Assembly: GCF_004963255.1 (NCBI RefSeq)
Contig: NZ_SUGA01000040.1
Span: 1 to 51,385 of the forward strand
DNA: 51,385 nucleotides
Reading direction: 5' to 3'
DNA from: Mesorhizobium sp.
GTDB lineage: Bacteria; Pseudomonadota; Alphaproteobacteria; Rhizobiales; Rhizobiaceae
The translations under genes and the position numbers were made by a program. The notes below the pieces were generated by a model. It made no database searches. It saw nothing but the letters and a program-made list of their open reading frames with translations, and was not told where the DNA came from. Shown one piece after another: positions 41,360 through 50,648 of this stretch (position 1 is the first letter of the stretch; every line of letters begins with the position of its first letter).

Positions 41360-41685
41360 GCGACGGAACCGCCACCCCTGCTCCCGTCAATCCCTATCTC
41401 GTCCTCGGCGCGGCGGTCATTTTACCGGCAAGCGGCCACGTCATGCTCGGCGTGCCGGCACGCGGCCTGCAGTTCCTGTTCTTCATGGTGATCCTTGGCT
41501 GGATAACGACCAAGCTGGCGCCGGCCGATGCCAGCTTCATCGGCCGCCATGCCGGCGCTTTCCTGATCTATGCCTTCTCGATCCTCGACGCCTACAAGAT
41601 TGCGCGCATCCGCCATGCGATCTGGGTTCACAAGGCGCGCCCGGACGGCGATAGTGCCGAGGGCGATACGCCGTCCAACATGTAA
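41356..41685 (+). CDS. Small multi-helix membrane protein, unknown
   Basis: A 109-aa protein with about three hydrophobic stretches: NPYLVLGAAVILPASGHVML, LQFLFFMVILGWITTKLA and GAFLIYAFSILDAYKIA. The pattern is a little like short TM2-type membrane proteins. The ATG overlaps the stop of the previous gene (ATGA), so the pair is coupled. The 86-bp gap after it has no clear promoter and leads to mgsA. Confidence 0.72.
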   Translation: MSDGTATPAPVNPYLVLGAAVILPASGHVMLGVPARGLQFLFFMVILGWITTKLAPADASFIGRHAGAFLIYAFSILDAYKIARIRHAIWVHKARPDGDSAEGDTPSNM

Positions 41686-41771
41686 CCACAGGAAAATTTC
41701 TTTCATAGCAATTGAATTCGGCTCGCTCATTGAGTACATCATCTGGGAGCCAAAAAACGCCGGAGGCTGGC

Positions 41772-42668
41772 ATGTGCGGAATCGTCGGACTTTTCTTGAA
41801 GGACAAGGCGCTGGAGCCGAAGCTCGGCGCCATGCTGTCGGAGATGCTGGTGTCGCTCAGCGACCGCGGGCCGGACAGCGCCGGCATCGCCATCTATGGC
41901 GCGGCCACCGGCAATGAAGCCAAGATCACCGTGCAGTCACCGAAGGCAGATCGCGATTTCCGCGGCCTCGACGCCGAACTCGCCAAGGCGATCGGCGCGC
42001 CGGTGAGCGTGGCGGTGAATTCGACGCACGCCGTCATCAGGACCACGCCGGACAAGGTCGATGCAGCGCGCGAGGCGCTGCAGACGCTAAGGCCCGACAT
42101 CCGCATCATGGGGGCCGGCGAGGCAGTTGAAATCTACAAGGAGGTCGGCCTGCCGGAAACCGTCGTCGATCGCTTCCACGTGCGCTCCATGACCGGCACG
42201 CATGGCATCGGCCATACCCGCATGGCGACGGAATCGGCGGTCACCACGATGGGCGCGCATCCGTTCTCGACCGGCGCCGATCAGTGCCTGGTGCATAACG
42301 GCTCGCTCTCCAACCACAACAATGTGCGTCGCGAGCTGATCCGCGACGGCATGAAGTTCGAGACCGAGAACGACACCGAAGTTGCCGCCGCCTATCTCTC
42401 CAACCGGATGGCGCATGGCAAGAATCTGGGCGAGGCGCTCGAAGGCACGCTTTCCGACCTCGACGGCTTCTTCACCTTCGTCGTCGGCACCAAGAACGGC
42501 TTCGGCGTGGTGCGCGACCCGATCGCCTGCAAGCCGGCCGTGATGGCCGAGACCGACCAGTATGTCGCCTTCGGCTCGGAATATCGCGCGCTGACCAAGC
42601 TGCCCGGCATCGACAATGCGCGGGTCTGGGAGCCCGAGCCCGCAACCGTCTATTTCTGGGAGCATTGA
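41772..42668 (+). CDS. mgsA: N-methylglutamate synthase subunit A (glutamine amidotransferase class II)
   Basis: A 298-aa protein beginning MCGIVGLFL, so Cys2 becomes the N-terminal nucleophile after Met removal. DRGPDSAGIAIYG and HNGSLSNHNN are further class-II amidotransferase marks (GATase_6/7). With MgsB and MgsC it forms N-methylglutamate synthase, which makes N-methylglutamate from methylamine and glutamate. It equals the first third of large glutamate synthases. CGGAGG precedes the ATG. It starts the eight-gene N-methylglutamate set. Confidence 0.9.
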   Translation: MCGIVGLFLKDKALEPKLGAMLSEMLVSLSDRGPDSAGIAIYGAATGNEAKITVQSPKADRDFRGLDAELAKAIGAPVSVAVNSTHAVIRTTPDKVDAAREALQTLRPDIRIMGAGEAVEIYKEVGLPETVVDRFHVRSMTGTHGIGHTRMATESAVTTMGAHPFSTGADQCLVHNGSLSNHNNVRRELIRDGMKFETENDTEVAAAYLSNRMAHGKNLGEALEGTLSDLDGFFTFVVGTKNGFGVVRDPIACKPAVMAETDQYVAFGSEYRALTKLPGIDNARVWEPEPATVYFWEH

Positions 42669-42672
42669 GCCG

Positions 42673-43404
42673 ATGCCGGCAACCCCAATGTCGAAGGCCG
42701 AGCGCGAGCAAGGCGATGCGAGGGTTTTCGACCTCTCGCTACATTCGCTGCGCGAATTGAACCAGGCGCTGCACAAGCTCACGCCCGGTTCGAACGAGAC
42801 CGCATGGGAAGTGCTCAATCCGAAGGGCAGCCATTCGGTCGCCGTCGGCGTCGACCAGCCGGTCAGCATCGATGTGCGCGGCAGCGTCGGCTATTACTGC
42901 GCCGGCATGAATGACGGTGCCGCGATTACCGTGCATGGCTCAGCCGGGCCGGGCGTCGGCGAGAACATGATGTCGGGCTCGATCGTCATCAAGGGCGACG
43001 CCAGCCAGTATGCCGGCGCCACCGGCCGCGGCGGCCTGCTGGTCATCGAGGGCAACGCCTCGTCGCGTTGCGGCATCTCTATGAAGGGCATCGACATCGT
43101 CGTGCATGGCAATATCGGCCACATGTCGGCTTTCATGGCGCAGTCCGGCAACCTCGTGGTGCTGGGCGATGCCGGAGACGCGCTGGGCGATTCCATCTAC
43201 GAGGCGCGGCTCTTCGTGCGCGGCAAGGTGGAGAGCCTCGGCGCCGACTGCATCGCCAAGGAGATGCGGCCCGAGCACATCGAATTGCTGCAGGGCCTGC
43301 TCGACAAGGCCGGCGTCACCGGCGTCAAGGCGTCGGAGTTCAAGCGCTACGGCTCGGCCCGCAAACTCTACAATTTCAACATCGACAACGCCGACGCGTA
43401 TTGA
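42673..43404 (+). CDS. mgsB: N-methylglutamate synthase subunit B (GXGXG domain)
   Basis: A 243-aa protein matching the GXGXG beta-helix domain at the C-terminus of glutamate synthase, here as a separate chain. Repeating turns such as GSIVIKGDASQYAGATGRGG and GNIGHMSAFMAQ are clear. ATG at 42673 lies 4 bp after mgsA; ATG at 42688 is an alternative. It joins MgsA and MgsC structurally. Confidence 0.9.
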   Translation: MPATPMSKAEREQGDARVFDLSLHSLRELNQALHKLTPGSNETAWEVLNPKGSHSVAVGVDQPVSIDVRGSVGYYCAGMNDGAAITVHGSAGPGVGENMMSGSIVIKGDASQYAGATGRGGLLVIEGNASSRCGISMKGIDIVVHGNIGHMSAFMAQSGNLVVLGDAGDALGDSIYEARLFVRGKVESLGADCIAKEMRPEHIELLQGLLDKAGVTGVKASEFKRYGSARKLYNFNIDNADAY

Positions 43405-43412
43405 GGACAGAA

Positions 43413-44741
43413 ATGGCCTATCACAATCCTCCCACGACGCCGCGCAAATCCGCGACCTTCGACGACTACACGCTTTCCGAAATCCGCCGCGCGGCCGCGA
43501 CCGGCATCTATGACATCCGCGGCGCCGGCGCCAAGCGCAAGCTGCCGCATTTCGACGATCTGTTGTTCCTCGGCGCCTCGATCTCGCGCTATCCGCTCGA
43601 GGGCTATCGCGAACGCTGCGACACCTCGGTGGTGCTCGGCTCGCGCCATGCCAAGAAGCCGGTCGAGCTCAAGATCCCGATCACCATCGCCGGCATGAGT
43701 TTTGGGTCGCTTTCCGGTCCCGCCAAGGAAGCCCTTGGCCGCGGCGCGACGATCGCCGGGACATCGACCACCACAGGCGACGGCGGCATGACCGAGGAAG
43801 AACGCGGCCACTCGAAGACGCTGGTCTATCAGTACCTGCCGTCGCGCTACGGCATGAACCCGCGCGACCTGCGCCGCGCCGACGCCATCGAAGTCGTCGT
43901 TGGCCAGGGCGCCAAGCCCGGCGGCGGCGGAATGCTGCTCGGGCAGAAGATTTCCGACCGCGTCGCGGAGATGCGCACGCTGCCCAAGGGCATCGACCAG
44001 CGCTCGGCCTCGCGCCATCCCGACTGGACCGGGCCGGACGATCTCGAGATCAAGATCCTCGAGCTGCGCGAGATCACCGACTGGGAAAAGCCGATCTACG
44101 TCAAGGTCGGCGGCGCTCGCCCCTACTACGACACGGCGCTCGCGGTGAAGGCTGGCGCCGATGTGGTCGTGATCGACGGGATGCAGGGCGGCACGGCCGC
44201 AACCCAGGAAGTGTTCATCGAGAATGTCGGCCAGCCGACGCTTGCCTGCATCAGGCCGGCCGTGCAGGCGCTGCAGGACCTCGGCATGCACCGCAAGGTG
44301 CAGCTCATCATCTCCGGCGGCATCCGCAACGGCGCCGATGTCGCCAAGGCGCTGGCGCTCGGCGTCGATGCGGTGTCGATTGGCACGGCGGCGCTCGTCG
44401 CGCTCGGCGACAACGATCCGCGGTGGGAGGCGGAGTACAATGCGCTGGGCACCACGGCGGGCGCCTATGACGACTGGCACGAGGGCCGCGACCCGGCCGG
44501 CATCACCACCCAGGATCCGGAGCTGATGAAGCGGGTCGATCCGATCGCAGCCGGACGACGCCTGGCGAATTACCTCAAGGTGATGACGCTGGAGGCGCAG
44601 ACGATTGCTCGCGCCTGCGGCAAGAACAGCCTGCACAATCTGGAGCCCGAGGATCTCGTTGCGCTCACCATCGAATCCGCCGCCATGGCCGGCGTGCCTT
44701 TGGCCGGCACCAACTGGATACCGGGAAAGAACGGCTTCTAG
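43413..44741 (+). CDS. mgsC: N-methylglutamate synthase subunit C (FMN glutamate-synthase domain)
   Basis: A 442-aa protein of the FMN-binding glutamate synthase family: PITIAGMSFGSLSGPAKEA, GQGAKPGGGGML, and VVVIDGMQGGTAATQEV with the phosphate-binding IISGGIRNGADVAKAL. The place where glutamate synthase has its 3Fe-4S cysteines reads AYDDWHEGRDPAGITTQ, with no Cys, and the only three Cys of the chain are scattered. It therefore lacks that cluster. ATG at 43413 follows GAGGACAG. A longer frame from 43068 is a read-through of the neighbour. Confidence 0.9.
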   Translation: MAYHNPPTTPRKSATFDDYTLSEIRRAAATGIYDIRGAGAKRKLPHFDDLLFLGASISRYPLEGYRERCDTSVVLGSRHAKKPVELKIPITIAGMSFGSLSGPAKEALGRGATIAGTSTTTGDGGMTEEERGHSKTLVYQYLPSRYGMNPRDLRRADAIEVVVGQGAKPGGGGMLLGQKISDRVAEMRTLPKGIDQRSASRHPDWTGPDDLEIKILELREITDWEKPIYVKVGGARPYYDTALAVKAGADVVVIDGMQGGTAATQEVFIENVGQPTLACIRPAVQALQDLGMHRKVQLIISGGIRNGADVAKALALGVDAVSIGTAALVALGDNDPRWEAEYNALGTTAGAYDDWHEGRDPAGITTQDPELMKRVDPIAAGRRLANYLKVMTLEAQTIARACGKNSLHNLEPEDLVALTIESAAMAGVPLAGTNWIPGKNGF

Positions 44742-44776
44742 GACAACTTCCAAGACCACATAAGCGAGGAACTATA

Positions 44777-46084
44777 ATGGGGAACGATCTCGCCGCATTC
44801 GCCAAGGAGAACGGCGTCAAATATTTCATGATCTCCTACACCGACCTGTTCAGCGGGCAGCGTGCCAAGCTGGTGCCGGCGCAGGCGATCGCCGACATGC
44901 AGAAGGACGGCGCCGGCTTCGCCGGCTTCGCGACATGGCTCGACCTGACGCCGGCGCATCCGGACATGCTGGCCGTGCCGGACCCGGATTCGGTCATCCA
45001 GTTGCCGTGGAAGAAAGACGTCGCCTGGGTGGCGGCCACCTGCGTGATGGACGACAAGCTCGTCGACCAGGCGCCGCGCAACACGCTGAAGCGGGTGATC
45101 GACGAAGCCGCCCGCGACGGCATGCATGTCAAGACCGGCGTCGAGGCCGAGTTCTTCCTGATCTCGCCGGACGGCAAGGCGATCTCCGACGAATACGACA
45201 CAGCGTCGAAGCCCTGCTACGACCAGCAGGCGGTGATGCGCCGCTACGACGTGATCGCCGAGATCTGCGACCATATGCTGGCGCTGGGCTGGGGCCCGTA
45301 CCAGAACGACCACGAGGACGCCAACGGCCAGTTCGAGATGAACTGGACCTTCGACCACGCGCTGGCGACCGCCGACAAGCACTCCTTCTTCAAGTTCATG
45401 GTCAAGTCGATCGCCGAGAAGCACGGCCTGCGCGCGACGTTCATGCCCAAGCCCTTCCAGGGCCTGACCGGCAATGGCTGCCATGCGCATATCTCGGTGT
45501 GGGACGAGGCCGGCAAGACCAACGTCTTCGCCGATAATTCGGAGGAGCTCGGCCTCTCCGCCAAGGGCAGGAACTTCCTCGGCGGCATCATGAAGCATGC
45601 CTCGGCGCTTGCCGCGATCACCAATCCGACGGTGAATTCCTACAAGCGCATCAACGCGCCGCGCACCATTTCGGGCGCGACCTGGGCGCCTAATACCGTC
45701 ACCTGGACCGGCAACAACCGCACCCACATGGTGCGCGTGCCTGGGCCTGGACGCTTCGAGCTGCGCCTGCCTGACGGCGCAGCCAACCCCTACCTCCTGC
45801 AGGCCGTGATCATCGCCGCCGGCCTCGACGGCATCCGCTCCAAGGCCGACCCCGGCAAGCGCTACGATATCGACATGTACCAGTTCGGCCATACCGTGAC
45901 TGACGCGCCGAAACTGCCGCTCAACCTGCTCGACGCGCTGCGCGAGTTCGACAACGACAAATCGCTCAAGGCGGCGCTGGGTGAGGAATTTTCGTCGGCA
46001 TATCTAAAGCTGAAGCAGCAGGAATGGAATTCCTATGCTTCGCACTTCACCCAGTGGGAGCGCGACCACACGCTGGATATCTAG
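44777..46084 (+). CDS. gmaS: Gamma-glutamylmethylamide synthetase (glutamine synthetase family)
   Basis: A 435-aa enzyme of the glutamine synthetase type III-like group that joins methylamine to glutamate with ATP. GVEAEFFL holds the Glu metal ligands, GNGCHAHISVWDEAG the substrate His loop, and NNRTHMVRVPGPGRFELRLP the ATP/glutamate Arg residues. The length is that of GmaS/GlnT proteins. Its product is the methylamine donor in the pathway. AGGA precedes the ATG, 35 bp after mgsC. Confidence 0.9.
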   Translation: MGNDLAAFAKENGVKYFMISYTDLFSGQRAKLVPAQAIADMQKDGAGFAGFATWLDLTPAHPDMLAVPDPDSVIQLPWKKDVAWVAATCVMDDKLVDQAPRNTLKRVIDEAARDGMHVKTGVEAEFFLISPDGKAISDEYDTASKPCYDQQAVMRRYDVIAEICDHMLALGWGPYQNDHEDANGQFEMNWTFDHALATADKHSFFKFMVKSIAEKHGLRATFMPKPFQGLTGNGCHAHISVWDEAGKTNVFADNSEELGLSAKGRNFLGGIMKHASALAAITNPTVNSYKRINAPRTISGATWAPNTVTWTGNNRTHMVRVPGPGRFELRLPDGAANPYLLQAVIIAAGLDGIRSKADPGKRYDIDMYQFGHTVTDAPKLPLNLLDALREFDNDKSLKAALGEEFSSAYLKLKQQEWNSYASHFTQWERDHTLDI

Positions 46085-46122
46085 CATCCAGCATTGCGGG
46101 TGAGCGGCCTCGGAATGACGCA

Positions 46123-47376
46123 ATGAAATATTCGATCTTCTCGCTCGCCCGCGCCGCCCTCTCCGGCCACAAGAACTGGAGGCCTACGTGGCGCGATGCG
46201 GCGCCAAAGGATCGCTACGACGTGGTGATCATCGGCGGCGGCGGGCACGGGCTCGCCACCGCCTGGTTTCTCGCCAGCGAGTTCGGCATCCGCAACGTCG
46301 CTGTGCTCGAAAAGGGCTGGATCGGTTCCGGCAATGCCGGCCGCAACACCACGATCATCCGCTCCAATTACGGCCTGCCCGGCAATACCGGCTTCTACGA
46401 GCTTTCGATGAAGCTGTGGGAGCGGATGGAGCAGGACCTCAACTATAACGCGATGGTCAGCCAGCGCGGCGTGCTCAACCTCTATCACTCCGACGCGCAG
46501 CGCGACGCCTTCGCCCGGCGCGGCAACACGATGCGCATCAACGGCATCGATGCCGAGCTGCTCGACCAGGCGGCACTGCGCAAGATGCTGCCATTCCTGA
46601 ATTTCGAGAATGCACGCTTCCCAATCCAGGGCGGGCTGCTGCAGCGCCGCGGCGGCACGGCGCGGCATGACGCGGTGGTCTGGGGCTATGCGCATGCGGC
46701 GAGCGCGCTCGGCGTCGACATCATTCAGAATTGCGAGGTCACCGGCTTCACGCGCGACGCCAACGGCAAGGTCACCGGCGTCGAGACGTCGCGCGGCAAG
46801 ATCGGCGCTGGGAAAGTCGGCATGGCGGTGGCGGGTTCCTCGTCACGCGTCGCGGCTATGGCGGGGCTTCGCCTGCCGATCGAAAGCCATGTGCTGCAGG
46901 CCTTCGTCTCGGAGGCGATCAAACCGCTGCTTCCCAATGTCATGACCTTTGGCGCCGGACACTTCTATGTCAGCCAGTCGGACAAGGGCGGGCTGGTCTT
47001 CGGCGGCGACATTGACGGCTACAATTCCTATGCCCAGCGCGGCAACCTGCCGGTGATGGAAGATGTCTGCGAAGGCGGCATGGCGCTGATCCCGATGATC
47101 GGCCGCGTGCGGCTCTTACGCCAATGGGGCGGCATCATGGACATGTCGATGGACGGCACGCCGATCATCGACAAAAGCCCGGTCGACGGCCTCTACATCA
47201 ATGCCGGCTGGTGCTATGGCGGCTTCAAGGCGACGCCGGGCTCGGGCTTCGTCTTCGCCCATCTCCTCGCCCGCGATCAATCGCACAAGGAAGCCGCGCT
47301 CTTCCGCCTCGACCGCTTCCAGCGTGGCGCCATGATCGACGAGAAGGGCCAGGGTGCCCAACCGAACCTGCACTGA
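46123..47376 (+). CDS. mgdA: N-methylglutamate dehydrogenase subunit A (SoxB-like)
   Basis: A 417-aa flavoprotein homologous to the beta subunit of heterotetrameric sarcosine oxidase. The FAD motif is VVIIGGGGHGLATAWFLAS near residue 33. His182 in GGTARHDAVVWGYA is at the site of covalent FMN in sarcosine oxidase. Next to mgs and gmaS it is better called MgdA than SoxB: it oxidises N-methylglutamate back to glutamate with release of the methyl carbon. ATG at 46123 is 38 bp after gmaS. Confidence 0.88.
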   Translation: MKYSIFSLARAALSGHKNWRPTWRDAAPKDRYDVVIIGGGGHGLATAWFLASEFGIRNVAVLEKGWIGSGNAGRNTTIIRSNYGLPGNTGFYELSMKLWERMEQDLNYNAMVSQRGVLNLYHSDAQRDAFARRGNTMRINGIDAELLDQAALRKMLPFLNFENARFPIQGGLLQRRGGTARHDAVVWGYAHAASALGVDIIQNCEVTGFTRDANGKVTGVETSRGKIGAGKVGMAVAGSSSRVAAMAGLRLPIESHVLQAFVSEAIKPLLPNVMTFGAGHFYVSQSDKGGLVFGGDIDGYNSYAQRGNLPVMEDVCEGGMALIPMIGRVRLLRQWGGIMDMSMDGTPIIDKSPVDGLYINAGWCYGGFKATPGSGFVFAHLLARDQSHKEAALFRLDRFQRGAMIDEKGQGAQPNLH

Positions 47377-47391
47377 GGCCGCCAGAAGACC

Positions 47392-47667
47392 ATGCGTATC
47401 ACCTGTCCCTTCTGCGGCGAACGCGAGCTCGGCGAGTTCACCTATCTCGGCGACGCCAAGCCACAGCGCCCCGCGGCCGACGCCGGCGAGGACGCCGTCT
47501 ACAACTATGTCTATCTGCGCGACAACATCGCCGGCGTGATGAGCGAGCATTGGTACCATGGCGGCGGCTGCCGGGCATGGCTGAAGGTCACCCGCAACAC
47601 GCTGACGCATGAGATTTCGGCGGTCGAGGCGGCTGCAGGCGCCGGCGCCGCCAAGGTTGGTGCGTGA
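47392..47667 (+). CDS. mgdB: N-methylglutamate dehydrogenase subunit B (SoxD-like, zinc)
   Basis: A 91-aa subunit. It begins MRITCPFCGERELGEF, with Cys5 and Cys8, and later has EHWYHGGGCRAWL; together these give the zinc site of the sarcosine oxidase delta subunit. The C-terminus is Ala/Gly-rich. Its stop overlaps the start of mgdC. Confidence 0.9.
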   Translation: MRITCPFCGERELGEFTYLGDAKPQRPAADAGEDAVYNYVYLRDNIAGVMSEHWYHGGGCRAWLKVTRNTLTHEISAVEAAAGAGAAKVGA

Positions 47668-50648
47668 TGGCCGGCGATCAGGCAAACCGTCTCACATCCG
47701 GCGGCCTCATCGACCGCTCGACCGCGCTCAGCTTCCGTTTCGACGGCAAGAATTTTTTGGGCTTCAAGGGCGACACGCTGGCTTCCGCGCTGGTCGCCAA
47801 CGGCGTCAAGCTGGTCGGCCGCTCGTTCAAATATCACCGCCCGCGCGGCATCCTGACCGCAGGGTCGGAAGAGCCCAACGCGCTGGTCGAATTGCGCAGC
47901 GGCGCCAGGCGCGAGCCGAACACCAAGGCGACGACGGCCGAGCTCTATGAAGGCCTCGAAGCCGCCAGCCAGAATCGCTGGCCGTCGCTCAATTTCGACG
48001 TCATGTCGGTCAACCAGTTGTTCTCGCCGATCTTCGTCGCCGGCTTCTACTACAAGACTTTCATGTGGCCGGCAAAATTTTGGGAAGCGATCTACGAGCC
48101 GGCGATCCGCCGCGCCGCCGGCCTCGGCCGCGCGGCGGGCGTTTCCGATCCCGACCACTATGACAAGGCATGGGCGCATTGCGACGTGGTGATCGCGGGT
48201 TCCGGGCCGGCCGGTCTGGCGGCTGCCCTTGCCGCCGGCCGTAGCGGCGCGCGCGTCATCCTGTGCGAGGAGGATTTCGTCGTTGGTGGGCGGCTGCTTG
48301 CCGATGGCGGCGCGATTGACGGGCTGCCCGCCGCCGAATGGGTTGCGCGCGCAGTTGCCGAACTGGCTGCGATGCCCGATGTGCGCATCATGACGCGCAC
48401 ATCCCTGTTCGGCGTCTATGACGGCGGCACCTATGGCGCGATCGAGCGCGTCAACGACCATCTGCCGGTGCCGCCGGAGCATCAGGTTCGGCAGCGGCTG
48501 TGGCGGATCGTGGCCAAGCGCTGCGTGGTCGCCGCCGGCGCGATCGAACGTCCCGTCGTCTTTGCCGGCAACGACACGCCCGGCGTGATGATGGCGTCGG
48601 CCATGCGCAGCTACATCAACCGCTACGCCGCCACGCCGGCGAGACGCATCGCGCTCTTCACCAACAATGAAGACGGCTGGCGCACGGCCGAGACGGCGAT
48701 CGCGGCAGGGCTGCAGGTGGCGGCGGTGATCGACGCCCGGCCGGATGTGTCGCCGGCGCATCGCTCGCTGGCCAGCAAGGGCGGCTTCCCGGTGCTCCAC
48801 GGCTCCGTCAGCGGCGTCGACGGCGGCAAGGGCGGAGTGCGCAAGATTTCCGTCTCGCTGACCGGCGGCGCGCGCGCCGAGGTCGAGGCCGACGGGCTCG
48901 CTGTCTCGGGCGGCTGGAACCCGGCGGTCGGCCTAACTTCCTATCATCGCGGCCGGCCGAAATGGCGCGACGACATCGCCGCCTTCGTGCCGGACGGCGC
49001 GCCGCCCGGCATGGTCGCCGCGGGCGCCGCCAACGGCGCCTTCGGTCTCGGCGCCTGCCTGCGCGAGGGGTTCGAAGCCGGCGCTGCCGCCGCACGCGAT
49101 GTCGGACGCAGCGGCAATATCGGGTCGATGCCGGTCGCGGACGACGAGGCCTTCTCGATCACCCCGCTCTGGCATGTCGCCGGCAAGGGCAAGGCCTTCG
49201 TCGACCAGCAGCATGACGTCACGGCTTCGGATGTCGAGCTGGCGCAGCGCGAAGGTTTTCAATCGGTCGAGCACCTGAAGCGCTACACCACGCTCGGCAT
49301 GGCGACCGACCAGGGCAAGACCTCGAATGTCGCCGGCCTCGCCATCATGGCGGCGGTCAGCGGCAAATCCATTCCCGAGACCGGCACGACAATCTACCGG
49401 CCGCCCTATGTGCCGGTCGCCATCGGCGCCTTCGCCGGCCATCACCGCGACGAGAATTTCCATGCGACGCGGCTGACGCCGTCGCATCACTGGGCGGCCG
49501 AACAGGGTGCGGTGTTTGTCGACACTGGCCTGTGGAAACGGGCGCAGTGGTATCCCCGCGCCGGCGAGAAGGACTGGCTGGAATCGGTGACGCGCGAGGT
49601 CAAGGCGGTGCGCAACGGCGTTGGCTTCTGCGATGTCTCGACGCTCGGCAAGATCGACGTGCATGGTCCGGATGCCGGCGCCTTCCTCGACCGCGTCTAC
49701 ATCAACGCCTTCTCCAGCCTCGCCGTCGGTAAGGCGCGCTACGGGCTGATGCTGCGCGAGGACGGCATTGTCTACGACGACGGCACCACCTCGCGCCTGG
49801 CCGAGGACCATTATTTCCTCACCACCACGACGGCCAAGGCCGGACTGGTGATGCAGCATCTGGAATTCTGCCGCCAAGTGCTGTTCCCCGAGCTCGATGT
49901 GCAGCTCACGTCGGTTTCCGATCAGTGGGCGCAGTTCTCGATCGCCGGGCCGAAGACCCGCGATCTCTTGAAGGAGGTCGTCGATCCGGCCGAGGACCTG
50001 TCGAACGAAGGTTTCCCGTTCATGGGCGCGCGCGAGGTCCAGCTGTGCGGCGGCCTGAAAGCGCGGCTGTTCCGCATTTCCTTCTCCGGCGAGATGGCGT
50101 TCGAGATTTCGGTGCCGGCACGCTATGGCGAAGCGATGGCGCGCAATTTGATGATTGCGGGCAAGCCATTCGGGGTGACGCCTTACGGCACAGAAGCGCT
50201 CGGCGTGATGCGCATCGAGAAGGGGCACGTCGCCGGGCCAGAGCTCAACGGCACGACCACGGCCGGCGATCTCGGCCTCGGCAAGATGATGTCGACCAAG
50301 AAGGATTTCATCGGCCGCGTCATGGCCGGCCGCGAGGCACTGGTCGCGCCCAACCGGCAGGTGGTCGTCGGCATCAAGCCGACCGACAAGGCGCGCCGAC
50401 TGCGTTCCGGCGCGCATATCATTCCGAAGGGCGAGACCCCTGGCCCCGAGAACGACCAGGGCTATGTCACCTCGGTCTGCTTCTCGCCGATGCTCGACCA
50501 GTGGATCGGGCTCGGCCTTGTCGAGCGCGGCCGCGAGCGCATTGGTGAGATCGTGCGCGCGCATGATCCGCTGCGCTCAGAGGACTACGATGTCGAGCTC
50601 TGCAATTCCGTCTTCTACGATCCGGATGGAGGGCGCCAGCGTGGCTGA
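47667..50648 (+). CDS. mgdC: N-methylglutamate dehydrogenase subunit C (SoxA-like)
   Basis: A 993-aa subunit. An N-terminal ferredoxin-like domain (GFKGDTLASALVANGVKLVG RSFKYHRPRGI) is followed by an NAD/FAD Rossmann domain with VVIAGSGPAGLAAALAAGRS near residue 174. A C-terminal GcvT-type folate domain runs from about residue 620 (VGFCDVSTLGKIDVHGPDAG). This domain passes the methyl carbon to tetrahydrofolate. ATG at 47667 shares its base with the mgdB stop; GTG at 47664 is also possible. Confidence 0.9.
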   Translation: MAGDQANRLTSGGLIDRSTALSFRFDGKNFLGFKGDTLASALVANGVKLVGRSFKYHRPRGILTAGSEEPNALVELRSGARREPNTKATTAELYEGLEAASQNRWPSLNFDVMSVNQLFSPIFVAGFYYKTFMWPAKFWEAIYEPAIRRAAGLGRAAGVSDPDHYDKAWAHCDVVIAGSGPAGLAAALAAGRSGARVILCEEDFVVGGRLLADGGAIDGLPAAEWVARAVAELAAMPDVRIMTRTSLFGVYDGGTYGAIERVNDHLPVPPEHQVRQRLWRIVAKRCVVAAGAIERPVVFAGNDTPGVMMASAMRSYINRYAATPARRIALFTNNEDGWRTAETAIAAGLQVAAVIDARPDVSPAHRSLASKGGFPVLHGSVSGVDGGKGGVRKISVSLTGGARAEVEADGLAVSGGWNPAVGLTSYHRGRPKWRDDIAAFVPDGAPPGMVAAGAANGAFGLGACLREGFEAGAAAARDVGRSGNIGSMPVADDEAFSITPLWHVAGKGKAFVDQQHDVTASDVELAQREGFQSVEHLKRYTTLGMATDQGKTSNVAGLAIMAAVSGKSIPETGTTIYRPPYVPVAIGAFAGHHRDENFHATRLTPSHHWAAEQGAVFVDTGLWKRAQWYPRAGEKDWLESVTREVKAVRNGVGFCDVSTLGKIDVHGPDAGAFLDRVYINAFSSLAVGKARYGLMLREDGIVYDDGTTSRLAEDHYFLTTTTAKAGLVMQHLEFCRQVLFPELDVQLTSVSDQWAQFSIAGPKTRDLLKEVVDPAEDLSNEGFPFMGAREVQLCGGLKARLFRISFSGEMAFEISVPARYGEAMARNLMIAGKPFGVTPYGTEALGVMRIEKGHVAGPELNGTTTAGDLGLGKMMSTKKDFIGRVMAGREALVAPNRQVVVGIKPTDKARRLRSGAHIIPKGETPGPENDQGYVTSVCFSPMLDQWIGLGLVERGRERIGEIVRAHDPLRSEDYDVELCNSVFYDPDGGRQRG

